Made by a program: the position numbers and the translations under genes
DNA from: Rhizobium sp. TH135
GTDB taxonomy: Bacteria; Pseudomonadota; Alphaproteobacteria; Rhizobiales; Rhizobiaceae
Reading direction: 5' to 3'
NCBI RefSeq assembly: GCF_002855515.1
Contig: NZ_PKRP01000008.1
Coordinates: forward strand, 106,493 to 170,492
DNA: 64,000 bases
Shown here: piece by piece, positions 54,567-63,902 of the stretch
How positions within the stretch are numbered: position 1 is the stretch's first letter
Layout: every line of letters begins with the position of its first letter
Notes under the pieces: generated by a model
The model's database searches: none
What the model saw: only the letters and a program-made list of their open reading frames with translations
Told to the model about the DNA's origin: nothing

Positions 54567-55412
54567 CTACAGCATCGCCAGCGGCACTTTTCGAGATGGT
54601 GGCGGGAAGGCCGCGTCGAGGCGCGCCCAGTCCTCGTCGGAGATGTCGAGATCGACGGCCTCCCGGTTTTCCTGCAGGCGGCGCAGGTTCGAGGTCTTCG
54701 GGATCGGGATCACGCTTTCGCGCTCCAGCAGGAAGGCGAGGGCCACTTGCGCCGGGGTCGCTTGGTAAGCCTTGGCGACATGGATCAGTTCAGGGTGCTG
54801 GAGGATGCGGCCCTGCTCAATCGGCGAATAGGCCATGACCGGGATCTTGTGCTCCTGGCACCATGGCAGGAGGTCGAATTCGATGCCGCGGCGGGAGAGG
54901 TTGTAGAGCACCTGGTTGACGGCGCAGGTCTCGCCATCGGCCACCGAGAAAAGCTCCTCCATGTCGTCGACATCGAAATTCGAGACGCCCCAGGCGCGGA
55001 TGCGGCCGGCCGTCTTCAGCTCTTCCATCGCAGCGACCGTGTCTTCGAGCGGATGTTCGCCCCGCCAATGCAGGAGGTAGAGATCGAGGTGATCGGTGCC
55101 GAGGCGGTTGAGGCTCGCGTGGCAGGCCTTGATCGTGCCGTCGTAACTGGCATTCCAGGGAAGGACCTTCGAGACGAGGACGGCATCCTCGCGCCGCTCC
55201 TTCAGCGCCTCGCCGACGATGCGCTCGGCCCCACCGTCGCCATACATCTCGGCCGTGTCGATCACGGTCATGCCGAGGTCCAGCGCCAGCCTGACGGCAT
55301 CGACTTCGGCTTTCGCGGCCGATCTTTCCTCACCCATCATCCAGGTGCCAAAGCCGAGGCTTGGAATTTCCTCGCCGCCCGGCAGGGTGACAGTCGGAAT
55401 GGCATCATGCAT
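54567..55412 (-). CDS. Aldo/keto reductase
   Basis: 281 aa. NADPH-dependent carbonyl reductase of the AKR superfamily. TIM-barrel core with catalytic tetrad: Asp and Tyr in [12 protein letters not shown], Lys in VSKVLPWN, His in [12 protein letters not shown]; the NADP-binding region is [18 protein letters not shown]. It resembles the YeaE/2,5-diketo-gluconate reductase type. GAGGAG lies 8 bases before ATG 55412. Substrate unknown. It is transcribed divergently from the LysE exporter gene and upstream of the ArsR-type regulator (161-base gap). Confidence 0.9.
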   Translation of the reverse strand: MHDAIPTVTLPGGEEIPSLGFGTWMMGEERSAAKAEVDAVRLALDLGMTVIDTAEMYGDGGAERIVGEALKERREDAVLVSKVLPWNASYDGTIKACHASLNRLGTDHLDLYLLHWRGEHPLEDTVAAMEELKTAGRIRAWGVSNFDVDDMEELFSVADGETCAVNQVLYNLSRRGIEFDLLPWCQEHKIPVMAYSPIEQGRILQHPELIHVAKAYQATPAQVALAFLLERESVIPIPKTSNLRRLQENREAVDLDISDEDWARLDAAFPPPSRKVPLAML

Positions 55413-55569
55413 GGTGAAACTCCTCAGGGCGGGATGGTTGGAGGATAGCCACACGACCGAGGGAGGCAAGCGGCAATTGCTGCGTCGCTTCGTGTCACCA
55501 TAACAAGAATGCGGCTGGTGCCGGCCAACATGACAGCTAGGCTGACATAAAAATTCGGGAGAAACATTC

Positions 55570-56163
55570 ATGTCGGCCGACACGCTGTTCGCGCTCGTCC
55601 TCTTCGCCTTTGCGACCTCGATCACCCCAGGTCCCAACAACATGATGCTGTTTGCCTCCGGGGTGAACTTCGGCTTTCGGCGGACCATTCCGCATATGCT
55701 GGGCATCGGCGCTGGCTTCCTGTCGCTCTTGCTCGGCGTTGGGCTGGGCCTCGGCGCGCTTCTGTCCGCCTATCCGCCGGCCTTCATCGCGCTCAAGGTC
55801 GCCGGCGGGCTCTACCTGCTGTGGATTGCCTGGAAGATCGGCTCCTCCCGGTCGATGAGCGAGGGAGATGCCAAGGCGAGGCCGATGACATTTCTGGGTG
55901 CCGCTGCCTTTCAATGGGTCAATCCGAAGGCCTGGGTGATGGCGATCACGGCCATGGCGGTCTATCCCAACCCGGAGCAATATGCTCTGACAGTCGCCAT
56001 CGTCGCGCTTGTGTTCGCCGCCGTCAACGTGCCCAGTGTCTCGACCTGGGCGGGCTTTGGTTCGGCGCTGCGGGAGTGGCTGTCGGTGCCGGTGCGGCTC
56101 AAATGGTTCAACATCACCATGGCGGTGCTTTTGGTGCTCAGCCTTTGGCCCATGCTGAAATAG
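55570..56163 (+). CDS. LysE/RhtB family amino-acid exporter
   Basis: 197 aa with about six transmembrane helices. The signature [22 protein letters not shown] at the N-terminus and the central [15 protein letters not shown] motif define the LysE/RhtB family, which export amino acids or analogues. GGGAGAA lies 6 bases before the ATG. nthA begins 9 bases after the stop, so it is probably cotranscribed with the nitrile hydratase genes. A link between export and nitrile metabolism is inference. Confidence 0.85.
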   Translation: MSADTLFALVLFAFATSITPGPNNMMLFASGVNFGFRRTIPHMLGIGAGFLSLLLGVGLGLGALLSAYPPAFIALKVAGGLYLLWIAWKIGSSRSMSEGDAKARPMTFLGAAAFQWVNPKAWVMAITAMAVYPNPEQYALTVAIVALVFAAVNVPSVSTWAGFGSALREWLSVPVRLKWFNITMAVLLVLSLWPMLK

Positions 56164-56172
56164 GAACGTCCA

Positions 56173-56829
56173 ATGTCCGGCCATCACCACGACGACGATC
56201 ATCATCACCATCATCATGGTCATGATCACCATCACGACAACCAGTATTCAGACATGCAGGCGCGGGTGAAGGCGCTTGAAACGCTGCTGACTGAAAAGGG
56301 CCTGATTGACCCGGCCGCCATCGATGCGATCGTCGAGACCTATGAGACGAAGGTGGGCCCAAGAAACGGCGCGCGGGTCGTGGCGAAGGCCTGGGTCGAT
56401 CCCGAGTTCGCCGGCTGGCTGAAGCGCGATGCAACAGCGGCGATCGCGAGCCTCGGCTATACCGGCCGGCAGGGCGAGCACATGCGGGCCGTCTTCAATA
56501 CGCCGGATACCCACAATCTCGTCGTCTGCACGCTGTGCTCTTGTTACCCGTGGTCGGTGCTCGGTCTGCCGCCGGTCTGGTACAAGGCGCCGGCCTATCG
56601 CTCGCGGGCGGTGATCGATCCGCGCGGCGTGCTCGCTGAATTCGGCGTGACCTTGCCGGAGACAATGGGCATTCGCGTCTGGGATTCGACGGCAGAGTTG
56701 CGCTATCTGGTCGTGCCTCTACGCCCAGCAGGGACGGAAGGACTGGACGAAGAGGCACTCGCCAAGCTCGTGACGCGCGACTCGATGATCGGGACCGGTC
56801 TCGCGTTGTCGTCGGAGGTCCTGGCATGA
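56173..56829 (+). CDS. nthA: Nitrile hydratase alpha subunit (cobalt type)
   Basis: 218 aa. Catalytic subunit that hydrates nitriles to amides. The metal-binding claw is C119-T-L-C122-S123-C124 in [11 protein letters not shown]. Threonine after the first Cys is typical of cobalt (rather than iron) enzymes; the Cys are oxidised to sulfinic/sulfenic acids after synthesis. The N-terminus carries 13 His among residues 4-21 interspersed with Asp, an unusual metal-binding stretch not part of the catalytic fold. nthB overlaps by 4 bases (ATGA). No amidase lies nearby. Confidence 0.95.
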   Translation: MSGHHHDDDHHHHHHGHDHHHDNQYSDMQARVKALETLLTEKGLIDPAAIDAIVETYETKVGPRNGARVVAKAWVDPEFAGWLKRDATAAIASLGYTGRQGEHMRAVFNTPDTHNLVVCTLCSCYPWSVLGLPPVWYKAPAYRSRAVIDPRGVLAEFGVTLPETMGIRVWDSTAELRYLVVPLRPAGTEGLDEEALAKLVTRDSMIGTGLALSSEVLA

Positions 56830-57485
56830 ATGGGCCACATGATCTTGGTGGGCAAATGGGCTTCGGTCCGGTCGCGCCTGAGAAAGACGAACCATACTTT
56901 CATGCGGAATGGGAGAAGCGGGCGCTCGGCATCACGCTGTCCTGCGGAGCATTCGGTGCCTGGTCGATCGACGAGAGTCGGCATGCGCGGGAGAATATTC
57001 CGCCTGCCAGCTATCTGGCAGCGAGCTATTACGAGGTCTGGATAAGGGGCGTCGACATGCTGCTGCAGCGGCATGGTTTTGCCACTGCCGAGGAGTTGGC
57101 ATCGGGGCATCATCTCGAACAGGGTCGAGCGCCGAAGCGCGTCCTGAAGGCCGAGATGGTCGAAGGTGTGCTGGCCCGTGGCGGGCCTTGCGACCGACCC
57201 GTCGAGACCGAGCCGAAATTTGCCGTCGGCGACCGCGTGCGGACGAAGAATTTCCATCCGACCGGCCACACGCGTCTGCCGCGTTACGCCCGGGCGAAAA
57301 CGGGTGTGGTCGAGGCCGTTCAAGGTGGTTTCGTTTTCCCTGATGATAGTGCCCATGGACGTAGTGAAAACCCGCAATGGGTCTACACGGTCGTGTTCAC
57401 GGGCGACGAGATCTGGGGCGAGGGCGCCGACCCGACGCTGACCGTCTCGATCGATGCCTGGGAGAGCTATGTTGAGCGCGTGTGA
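56826..57485 (+). CDS. nthB: Nitrile hydratase beta subunit
   Basis: 219 aa. Partner of the alpha subunit in the active heterodimer. Begins [19 protein letters not shown], the usual start, then [20 protein letters not shown] and [14 protein letters not shown]. The C-terminal SH3-like region [32 protein letters not shown] is conserved and ends near [25 protein letters not shown]. It overlaps nthA and the accessory gene by 4 and 17 bases, so the three are translated together. Confidence 0.95.
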   Translation: MNGPHDLGGQMGFGPVAPEKDEPYFHAEWEKRALGITLSCGAFGAWSIDESRHARENIPPASYLAASYYEVWIRGVDMLLQRHGFATAEELASGHHLEQGRAPKRVLKAEMVEGVLARGGPCDRPVETEPKFAVGDRVRTKNFHPTGHTRLPRYARAKTGVVEAVQGGFVFPDDSAHGRSENPQWVYTVVFTGDEIWGEGADPTLTVSIDAWESYVERV

Positions 57486-57846
57486 CACGGTGACCGATCT
57501 TACGGCATCGCCGGGCTTGCCGCGGTCGCCCGAAGGCGCCCCCGTCTTCGCCGAACCCTGGCATGCGCAGGCCTTCGCCATGACGGTGCATCTGCATGCG
57601 CGCGACGTGTTCAGCTGGACGGAATGGGCAGAGAGCCTGTCTGCCGAAGTGCATCGACCGGGGCGGGCGACTGACGGGTCCGACTATTTCGACGCCTGGG
57701 TCGCGGCATTGGCCGGACTGCTGGAGCGCAAGGGGCTGGCCGACCGCGAGACAGTCGAAGCTTTGCGGGAAAGCTGGCAGCGGGCGGCAGAGGCGACGCC
57801 GCATGGTGCGCCGATCGAGCTTGCCAACGACCCACTTCGGACCTGA
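57469..57846 (+). CDS. Nitrile hydratase accessory/activator protein
   Basis: 125 aa. Small protein of the nitrile hydratase accessory family (14-17 kDa cobalt maturation type): FAEPWHAQAFAMTVHLHARDVFSWTEWAESLS, quoted in parts, is similar to the beta-subunit N-terminal region. In cobalt-type systems such proteins insert the metal by swapping subunits with alpha. Starts at ATG 57469, 17 bases inside nthB. An upstream start at 57454 has no site. The RecD-like helicase gene follows after 73 bases. Confidence 0.85.
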   Translation: MLSACDTVTDLTASPGLPRSPEGAPVFAEPWHAQAFAMTVHLHARDVFSWTEWAESLSAEVHRPGRATDGSDYFDAWVAALAGLLERKGLADRETVEALRESWQRAAEATPHGAPIELANDPLRT

Positions 57847-57919
57847 TGTCCACGATTTGTTCTGATTTCCCCGGCTTTGGCCTTGCATCGGGCCAACGAA
57901 TCCGCGCATGACCTAGGCC

Positions 57920-59050
57920 ATGCAATTCGCGCCCCAGCAAGACGAGGCCCTCAAGGCCGTTTCGAAATGGCTGAAAGAGGGGAAAACCCCTGTCTTCCGG
58001 CTGTTCGGCTATGCCGGAACGGGCAAGACGACGCTTGCCAAGCATTTCGCCGAGCATGTTGACGGCGACGTGCTGTTTGCGGCCTTCACCGGAAAAGCGG
58101 CGCAGGTCTTGCGCTCGCGTGGCGCATCGAATGCCAAGACCATTCACTCGCTGATTTACCGCCCGCGCGGCGAGGAGGCCGTCGAGGACGAGGAAACCGG
58201 CAAGACCTCGATTGCGCCGATGTTCTCGATCAACCGCCAGAGCCCGGTCGCCAAGGCTGCCTTGATCGTCATCGACGAATGCTCGATGGTCGACGAGGCG
58301 CTCGGCCGCGACCTGATGAGCTTCGGCACGCCGATCCTGGTGCTCGGCGATCCCGGCCAGTTGCCACCGGTCTCCGGCGGGGGCTTTTTCACGGATCAGG
58401 AGCCGGACTATCTGCTCACCGAGATCCATCGCCAGGCGCGCGACAATCCGATCATCCAGCTCGCGATGCATATCCGCGAGGGCAAGGAGATCATGTATGG
58501 CGATTACGGCTCGACCGCGCGCGTGATCTCGAAGAACGAGGTGACGCAGGATCTCGTGCTCGGGGCCGATCAGGTGCTGGTCGGGACGAACAAGACGCGG
58601 CGTCGCTACAACATGCGCCTGCGTGAGCTCAAAGGGTTCACCGTCGACTATCCGCAGGCCGGCGACAAGCTGGTGTGCCTGAGGAACGATCAGGTAAAGG
58701 GCCTGCTGAACGGCTCGCTCTGGCAGGTGATGACGTCGTCGCGCGAGACGGTGAAGCCGGGCATCAACCTCCTCATCAAGCCTGAAGACGACGACATGGA
58801 TCGCGGTGCGGCGAAGATCAAGCTGCTCAAGGACGCGTTCGCGGATATCGAGACGGAGATACCCTGGTCGACGCGCAAGCGTTACGACGAGTTCGACTAC
58901 GGTTATGCGCTGACAGTCCACAAGGCCCAGGGCTCGCAGTGGAACGACGTCGTGCTGTTCGACGAGAGTTGGGCGTTTCGCGACACCCGTGAGCGCTGGC
59001 TCTATACGGCGGTTACCCGTGCGGCGGAGACGCTCACCATCGTTCGGTGA
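57920..59050 (+). CDS. RecD-like/Dda-type DNA helicase
   Basis: 376 aa. Superfamily 1B 5'-3' helicase. Walker A RLFGYAGTGKTTLAKHFAE, motif Ia AAFTGKAAQVLRSRG, Walker B LIVIDECSMVDEALG, motif III LGDPGQLPPVSGGG, and UvrD-like C-terminal ALTVHKAQGSQWNDVVLFDES with YTAVTRAAETLTIV. Shorter than RecD (about 600) or RecD2 (about 700-850) because it lacks N-terminal domains; similar compact versions occur in phages and rhizobial chromosomes. It follows the nitrile hydratase genes with a 73-base gap and is probably not functionally linked. The biological role here is unknown. Confidence 0.9.
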   Translation: MQFAPQQDEALKAVSKWLKEGKTPVFRLFGYAGTGKTTLAKHFAEHVDGDVLFAAFTGKAAQVLRSRGASNAKTIHSLIYRPRGEEAVEDEETGKTSIAPMFSINRQSPVAKAALIVIDECSMVDEALGRDLMSFGTPILVLGDPGQLPPVSGGGFFTDQEPDYLLTEIHRQARDNPIIQLAMHIREGKEIMYGDYGSTARVISKNEVTQDLVLGADQVLVGTNKTRRRYNMRLRELKGFTVDYPQAGDKLVCLRNDQVKGLLNGSLWQVMTSSRETVKPGINLLIKPEDDDMDRGAAKIKLLKDAFADIETEIPWSTRKRYDEFDYGYALTVHKAQGSQWNDVVLFDESWAFRDTRERWLYTAVTRAAETLTIVR

Positions 59051-59065
59051 GCGCTTCGTTCGAAA

Positions 59066-59578
59066 TCATTTCGCTTTCAGGGCGGCGAGCGTTGCCATCA
59101 GTGCCATCGTGTCCTTGCCGGATGCTGTCGCGATCTCGGAGAGAGGTGTTGCGGCGTTGGCGGTGGTGAAGCCGGCTTGCTTGAGTGCCGTGACCACATC
59201 TGTTTCCGCCCTTCCGAGCAGTGGTGCCACCTGTGCCGGCGTGCCGCCGGCCACCACATTGACCATGGCGAAAGCCGGGTTGCCGCCCGCGCCGCTCGCT
59301 GTGCCCGTGATCGCCGGCCAGGCAAAAGCGAGGCCGGCGACGAGACAGAGGCCGAGCGACAGGGCCATCGGTACCCGCTTGAAATAGGCAAGGAACGGGC
59401 GCCAGTTTTTCCAGACATGCAGGATGAAGGGCAGGATCAGCACCATGCTCAGCCATTCATGCATCTCGCGGAAAGCGGCCGTTCCATAATGGAAGAAGAG
59501 CGCGATGCCCGAAATCAGGGACACGAGAAACAGCCCTGTCGTGAAGGGCGTGGCGTAGCGCGAGAGAAGGTTGGGCAT
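59066..59578 (-). CDS. DUF4405 family membrane protein
   Basis: 170 aa. Three N-terminal to central transmembrane segments (GLFLVSLISGIALFFHYG; MVLILPFILHVWKNW; ALSLGLCLVAGLAFAW). The DUF4405 core contains His residues that in relatives bind haem (LFFHYG, MHEWLSM, FILHVWKNW). A periplasmic-looking Ala/Thr-rich domain occupies about 90-170. Electron transport is plausible but not shown. Its start is 112 bases downstream of the MerR-LuxR gene on the same strand. Confidence 0.75.
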   Translation of the reverse strand: MPNLLSRYATPFTTGLFLVSLISGIALFFHYGTAAFREMHEWLSMVLILPFILHVWKNWRPFLAYFKRVPMALSLGLCLVAGLAFAWPAITGTASGAGGNPAFAMVNVVAGGTPAQVAPLLGRAETDVVTALKQAGFTTANAATPLSEIATASGKDTMALMATLAALKAK

Positions 59579-59690
59579 GGAAAAGGCCTCGGTCTGCGTG
59601 GATGCTATCCGCTCCTAGCGCCGCCGCCCGCTGCTGTCCCGTTAAACTTCCTTCACTTTTGACGATCCTCAAGCCGCCGCTCAAGCACCG

Positions 59691-60377
59691 TCAGTTTGCC
59701 ACCATGCCAAGAAGGACTGCCTTTGCGACGGCCTGAAACCGGTTCTGCGCGCCGAGCTTGCCGGCAATGTTTACTTCGAGCTCGACAACCTCATCCGCTT
59801 TCAGTTCCAACGTTCGGGCAATGCGGATCGAGGTATAGCCTTCCGCCATCAACTGGAGGCATCGGGTTTCCATGTCGTCGAGCTCAGGCCCTCTCTGCTC
59901 GATGCCAAGGCGCCCGGGGGCCGCATCCTCATGCTCAAGTAGCGCATTGAGTTGCTGAAGCTGGCGATGGACGGTCGAAAGATTGGCGGCTAGTTCCCGG
60001 CGGCGTGCCAGCAAGGCCTCCTCGAGAATGAGATTGGCTTCGCTCTTGGACGTCGCGTTCGACAGGGTGTCGAACAGGTCCTGGATAACCGACACCGGCA
60101 TGCCCACCTCGCGGCAGACATTGATGAGTGCCATGCGCGCAACTTCGTTTCGCCCGTAGACGCGCATCAGGCCGATCCGCTGTGCTGAGATCAGGCCCTT
60201 TTCCTCGTAGAAATGCAGTGTCCTGTGGGTGACGCCGAAAAACTCCGCCATTTCCGCAATGGCGACAGGTTCCTTCGGTGGGGGCCTGTTCAAGGCGATA
60301 TCCGGAATGAACATGCCCTTCGCGCTGGGCCCGGATGCACTGGTGATCGGTTGCAGATGATATGTTCCGTTCGACAT
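59691..60377 (-). CDS. MerR-LuxR fusion transcriptional regulator
   Basis: 228 aa with two DNA-binding regions. The N-terminal MerR winged helix begins at about 37 (VAIAEMAEFFGVTHRTLHFYEEKGLISAQRIGLMRVYGR, quoted in parts), followed by a coiled-coil segment (about 105-155). The C-terminal part (about 163-228) has LuxR/GerE-type HTH sequence: DDMETRCLQLMAEGYTSIRIARTLEL...VVELEVNIAGKLGAQNRFQAVAKAVLLGMV, in the expected order. MerR proteins normally end after the dimerisation helix in an effector domain, so this fusion is unusual. No metal-binding Cys is seen. Target genes unknown; the DUF4405 gene follows. Confidence 0.88.
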   Translation of the reverse strand: MSNGTYHLQPITSASGPSAKGMFIPDIALNRPPPKEPVAIAEMAEFFGVTHRTLHFYEEKGLISAQRIGLMRVYGRNEVARMALINVCREVGMPVSVIQDLFDTLSNATSKSEANLILEEALLARRRELAANLSTVHRQLQQLNALLEHEDAAPGRLGIEQRGPELDDMETRCLQLMAEGYTSIRIARTLELKADEVVELEVNIAGKLGAQNRFQAVAKAVLLGMVAN

Positions 60378-60559
60378 GTTCCCCCTCCATGTTCAGTGTC
60401 GACGTGTCTGCCAGAGCCGATGGTCCGCTGCTTGTTGTTTGCCGTTCCTCCGTATTGTGTTTCGAATCTCCGCCACTTTGAAGCGTATAGTATATTCAAT
60501 ATTCGTGAAATAAATTTTCGAGCGGTTTCGTTACCAAGCGAGAGGGGCTCGAGCCGAGT

Positions 60560-61540
60560 TCAGCGCGGCAGGGAGGAGCGTGCGATGAGCTTGGACATCT
60601 CGGTGATGATTTCACCGCCTGGGCTGAGACCCGCCCATTCCTGCTGGGAGCGACGGGCGCTGATATAGGCGGCGTCGGTGCCTTCGAGGGTGTAGCGATA
60701 GGTCGCATCGAGGCATTTCATCTGGCCGGTCGAAAGTTCGTTTCTGTGGCAGAAGCGGTAGATGGCGCCCGGGATCGTGAGGTTCGCTCCAGCGAACTGA
60801 TTGGCGATGGCACCGATCTCGAGGCTATCGCCGGTCGTCTCGAACATGCCGGTCGTGATCGGCACATCGCTGCGTGACCGAAGGTGGCGCAAGCGCAGTT
60901 TCAACGTGTTGCCAAGCCCTTGGGCCTTCAGCTCGAAATGGAGCGGGTGAGGCGCTCCTCCTTCAAACTGCGGCCGCTCGTCTGGGCTGGCAAAGCACAC
61001 AGCCCACAAACGTGAACTCCAGAGACGCGTGGCGTTGATGAAGATCGACGCCAGCTGATCGCTGCTGTCGGGCTTGCTGATGAACAGACGCGGGAGGGAG
61101 GCTCTGCCATCCACCGCCATCTGGTCGCCCTCGTCCGCGAAAGGCGCTTCGATCAGATCCACGCCGTTGCCGGCTTTCAGAGGATGCGTCTCGTCGTCGG
61201 TCCGCTCGTAAACGGGGACATAGCCGCCGAGCGGAATGCGGATCCGCAGCGTTTCGTGGCGGCCTTCGCAGGCGTAGAACTGGTTCAAGAGCTTGCGCAG
61301 CTTGCCGGCCTGGACACGGACCAGCGGATCGGTACCCGGATCGAAGCCGTGGCTGCGGCTGAAGACGTCGATGCCGATCGTATAGCCCTTCAGCTGATGA
61401 GAGAGGCCGAGCTGCTCCATCTCGACGACGAACTTGAGAAAGGAGCGTAGTCGCTCGGAGCGCGCGAATGTCTGGCTCCGCAGCACGCGCTGAAGGGCTT
61501 CCGATACCTGACCGCCATCGATCCTAGCTTCCATCGACAT
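60560..61540 (-). CDS. Unrecognised protein with cyclase-associated N-terminal domain
   Basis: 326 aa. The N-terminal about 105 residues (LRSQTFARSERLRSFLKFVVEMEQLG, HQLKGYTIGIDVFSRSHGFDPGTDPLVRVQAGKLRKLLNQFY, RIPLGGYVPVY) match the conserved module found at the start of many proteobacterial adenylate-cyclase-like and TPR-containing regulators. Normally such a module is followed by another recognised domain. Here the remaining about 220 residues are not recognised; they look mixed alpha/beta with FINATRLWSSRLW and MKCLDATYRYTLEGTDAAY. GGAG lies 5 bases before ATG 61540. Divergent from pdxJ and 183 bases upstream of the MerR-LuxR gene on the same strand. Function unknown. Confidence 0.7.
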   Translation of the reverse strand: MSMEARIDGGQVSEALQRVLRSQTFARSERLRSFLKFVVEMEQLGLSHQLKGYTIGIDVFSRSHGFDPGTDPLVRVQAGKLRKLLNQFYACEGRHETLRIRIPLGGYVPVYERTDDETHPLKAGNGVDLIEAPFADEGDQMAVDGRASLPRLFISKPDSSDQLASIFINATRLWSSRLWAVCFASPDERPQFEGGAPHPLHFELKAQGLGNTLKLRLRHLRSRSDVPITTGMFETTGDSLEIGAIANQFAGANLTIPGAIYRFCHRNELSTGQMKCLDATYRYTLEGTDAAYISARRSQQEWAGLSPGGEIITEMSKLIARSSLPR

Positions 61541-61783
61541 AGCTGCTCCAAACCGTTTCGGTGGACGCCTGCGCCATCCGCCACCGCGCATTTGTGCGTT
61601 CCGTCACAATCAGGAGCTTGAGTAGCGGATGGGGGCGAGGGGTCAATACCCCAAAGTCTAGGGGGTGCTGGCAGTTGCCATGCATCAATTTCGCGCATCG
61701 GATTATTTGCGATTCTCGTTGGTCTTCAGTCTCGGGATGCCGTAAGGATGCCGCCTACATCTTCATCGCCGGATCATGCCGCC

Positions 61784-62536
61784 ATGCCTGCCAAGCTCTC
61801 CGTCAATCTCAATGCCATCGCCATGCTGCGGAACCGCCGCGATCTCCCCTGGCCTGATGTGGCCGATCTCGGGCGGATCGCGCTGAGGGCGGGTGCGAGC
61901 GGTCTGACCGTGCATCCCCGGCCAGACCAGCGTCATATCCGCTTCAGCGATCTGCCGATCTTGAGGGCTCTGATCGACGACGAGTTTCCCTCCGCCGAGT
62001 TCAATATCGAGGGCTATCCGAGCGAGGACTTCCTGGCGCTTTGCGAAGCGACCGAGCCGGAGCAGGTAACGCTGGTTCCCGATGATCCGTCCCAGGCGAC
62101 CTCGGATCACGGTTGGGATCTCGACAAGCACCAGGACTTCCTGAAGGGCGTGGTCACGCGCCTCAAGGCTAAGGGTATGCGGGTGTCGCTCTTCGTTGAC
62201 GGGGACGGACGCGCGGAGGCCATGGCGCTTGCAAAGGCGACCGGTGCGGAGCGTGTCGAGCTCTATACCGGTCCTTATGGCGGTTGCTACGACAATCCCG
62301 ACGAAGCTGCGCGGCAGGTCGAACTGCTCGGACTGACGGCCGATGCCGCCTCGGAGCAAGGTCTTGCTGTCAACGCCGGCCACGACCTCACGGTTGCCAA
62401 CCTGCCGCTTCTGGTGAAGCGTATTCCGCAGCTCGCGGAAGTGTCGATCGGCCATGGCCTGACGGCCGATGCGCTCGAATATGGCATGGCCGAGACCGTC
62501 AGGCGCTTCTGCCGCGCCTGCGGCCAGACGATCTGA
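61784..62536 (+). CDS. pdxJ: Pyridoxine 5'-phosphate synthase
   Basis: 250 aa, the standard length. Closes the ring of vitamin B6 from deoxyxylulose phosphate and aminoacetone phosphate. Begins [20 protein letters not shown], with [46 protein letters not shown] and [19 protein letters not shown] (VNAGHDLTV) blocks of the PdxJ barrel. I chose ATG 61784 for the family N-terminus; an upstream ATG at 61748 has AAGG directly before it. PLP from this path is a cofactor of many amino-acid enzymes. Convergent with the racemase-family gene, 3 bases between stops. Confidence 0.95.
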   Translation: MPAKLSVNLNAIAMLRNRRDLPWPDVADLGRIALRAGASGLTVHPRPDQRHIRFSDLPILRALIDDEFPSAEFNIEGYPSEDFLALCEATEPEQVTLVPDDPSQATSDHGWDLDKHQDFLKGVVTRLKAKGMRVSLFVDGDGRAEAMALAKATGAERVELYTGPYGGCYDNPDEAARQVELLGLTADAASEQGLAVNAGHDLTVANLPLLVKRIPQLAEVSIGHGLTADALEYGMAETVRRFCRACGQTI

Positions 62537-62539
62537 GCG

Positions 62540-63253
62540 TCAGGCGGCCTGCCTGCCAAGCGTGCCGGCAAGCGCGAATTCGACGGCCGCGTCCGCATGG
62601 ATGGTCGTCGAGTCGTAGCCTTGAAGCGGCAGGTGTGCCGGATCCAGGATCAGGCAGATCTCGGTGCAGCCGAGGATGACGCTGTCGGCGCCGTCTGCGC
62701 GTGCCTTGTCGATGATCGCCATCAGTTTCTCCCGCGAACAATTCTTGACGTGTCCGGCGCAGAGTTCGTCGAAGATGATGTCATGCGTCGTTGTGCGGCC
62801 GCCCGCATCGGGAACCATGACCTCGACGCCCTGGCGGCGCATGCGCTCAGCATAAAAGCCGTGTTCCATCGTATAGCGGGTTGCAAGCAGAAGTGGGCGG
62901 CGAGCGCCATTCCTGACCAGGCTTGCGGCAGTTTCATCGATGATGTTGATCAGCGGGATCGCGACGCGGGCGGCGACCTCATCGGCAACCAGATGCATGG
63001 TGTTGGTGCAGATCAGGATGCAGTCCGCGCCTGCGCGCTCCAGGCCTTCGGCGGCGCGTGCCAGTCTGTCGGCAGCCTGGTCCCAGCGACCGGCCTTCTG
63101 CAGGGCAACGATCTCTTCGAAATTGACGGAGTGCATAATGATTTCGCCGGAGGCGAGGCCGCCCAGCCGGGCGCGCACGGTCTCGTTGATCTGGCGGTAG
63201 TAGACCGCCGAGCTTTCGAAACTCATTCCGCCAATCAAACCAATCGTCCGCAT
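62540..63253 (-). CDS. Aspartate/glutamate racemase family protein
   Basis: 237 aa. Cofactor-independent racemase fold with two catalytic cysteines: C82 in ILICTNTMHLVADEV and a second in VILGCTEICLIL. The N-terminus IGLIGGMSFESSAVYY resembles aspartate racemase/YgeA. Start at ATG 63253 has GAGGG 6 bases upstream; 63259 is too close to that site. The substrate may be Asp, Glu or another amino acid. It is divergent from an Lrp/AsnC regulator, a common pair that suggests amino-acid-responsive control. Confidence 0.9.
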   Translation of the reverse strand: MRTIGLIGGMSFESSAVYYRQINETVRARLGGLASGEIIMHSVNFEEIVALQKAGRWDQAADRLARAAEGLERAGADCILICTNTMHLVADEVAARVAIPLINIIDETAASLVRNGARRPLLLATRYTMEHGFYAERMRRQGVEVMVPDAGGRTTTHDIIFDELCAGHVKNCSREKLMAIIDKARADGADSVILGCTEICLILDPAHLPLQGYDSTTIHADAAVEFALAGTLGRQAA

Positions 63254-63417
63254 GTCCATCCCTCGTGTTTGTGATGGGGAAAGAATGATGCATATGCCGT
63301 GCGCAGCGTTTGCGTTTTGACGGACAAATGCGGTTGTTGCGGTGCTGTGGTTTCGGCCATATGATCATCAAGCGCTGATTTTTTGCGCGCTTGGCCAATT
63401 GCATCGGAGTGGATAGC

Positions 63418-63882
63418 GTGATCGACGGTAGAGACAGGAAGATTCTCGACATCCTCCAGCGGGATGCCGCCACGCCTGTCACAGATATCGCCGAGAAGGT
63501 TTCCCTCTCGGTGTCAGCCTGCTCGCGGCGCATTCAGAAGCTTGAGGAAAGCGGCTACATCGCGCGGCGGATTGTGGTGCTAGACCGCGAAAAGAGCGGC
63601 GTGCCGACCACTGTTTATGCGCTGGTAAAGACCGCTCACCATGCCGATGACTGGATCGAAGAGTTTCGGCGCGCCATCAGCGACATTCCGGAGATCGTCG
63701 AGGCGCATCGGCTCACTGGTCACTACGACTATATTTTGAAGGTCGTCTTGCCGCGCGTGGAGCACTACGATGTCGTCTATCGGAGGCTCGTCAAGCGGGT
63801 CGAACTGTTTGACGTGTCCGCCTCCATTTCCATGGAAACGCTCAAGCAAGGCTTTGCCGTGCCGGTGGACTACGCCGAATAA
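63418..63882 (+). CDS. Lrp/AsnC family transcriptional regulator
   Basis: 154 aa, the typical size. N-terminal HTH: DGRDRKILDILQRDAATPVTDIAEKVSLSVSACSRRIQKLEESGYI, quoted in part, then a RAM/ligand-binding domain (about 65-150) with PEIVEAHRLTGHYDYILKVVL. Starts with GTG at 63418: CGGAG lies 8 bases upstream and the product begins MIDGRDRKIL; upstream TTG at 63391 is less likely. It is divergent from the racemase-family gene and probably controls it, with an amino acid as effector. Confidence 0.92.
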   Translation: MIDGRDRKILDILQRDAATPVTDIAEKVSLSVSACSRRIQKLEESGYIARRIVVLDREKSGVPTTVYALVKTAHHADDWIEEFRRAISDIPEIVEAHRLTGHYDYILKVVLPRVEHYDVVYRRLVKRVELFDVSASISMETLKQGFAVPVDYAE

Positions 63883-63902
63883 AGCCCACATCCCTCCAAA
63901 CA

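Noticed and set aside
57920..59050. RecD-like helicase as a phage remnant
   Set aside because: No other phage genes nearby, and codon use and spacing match the surrounding chromosomal genes.
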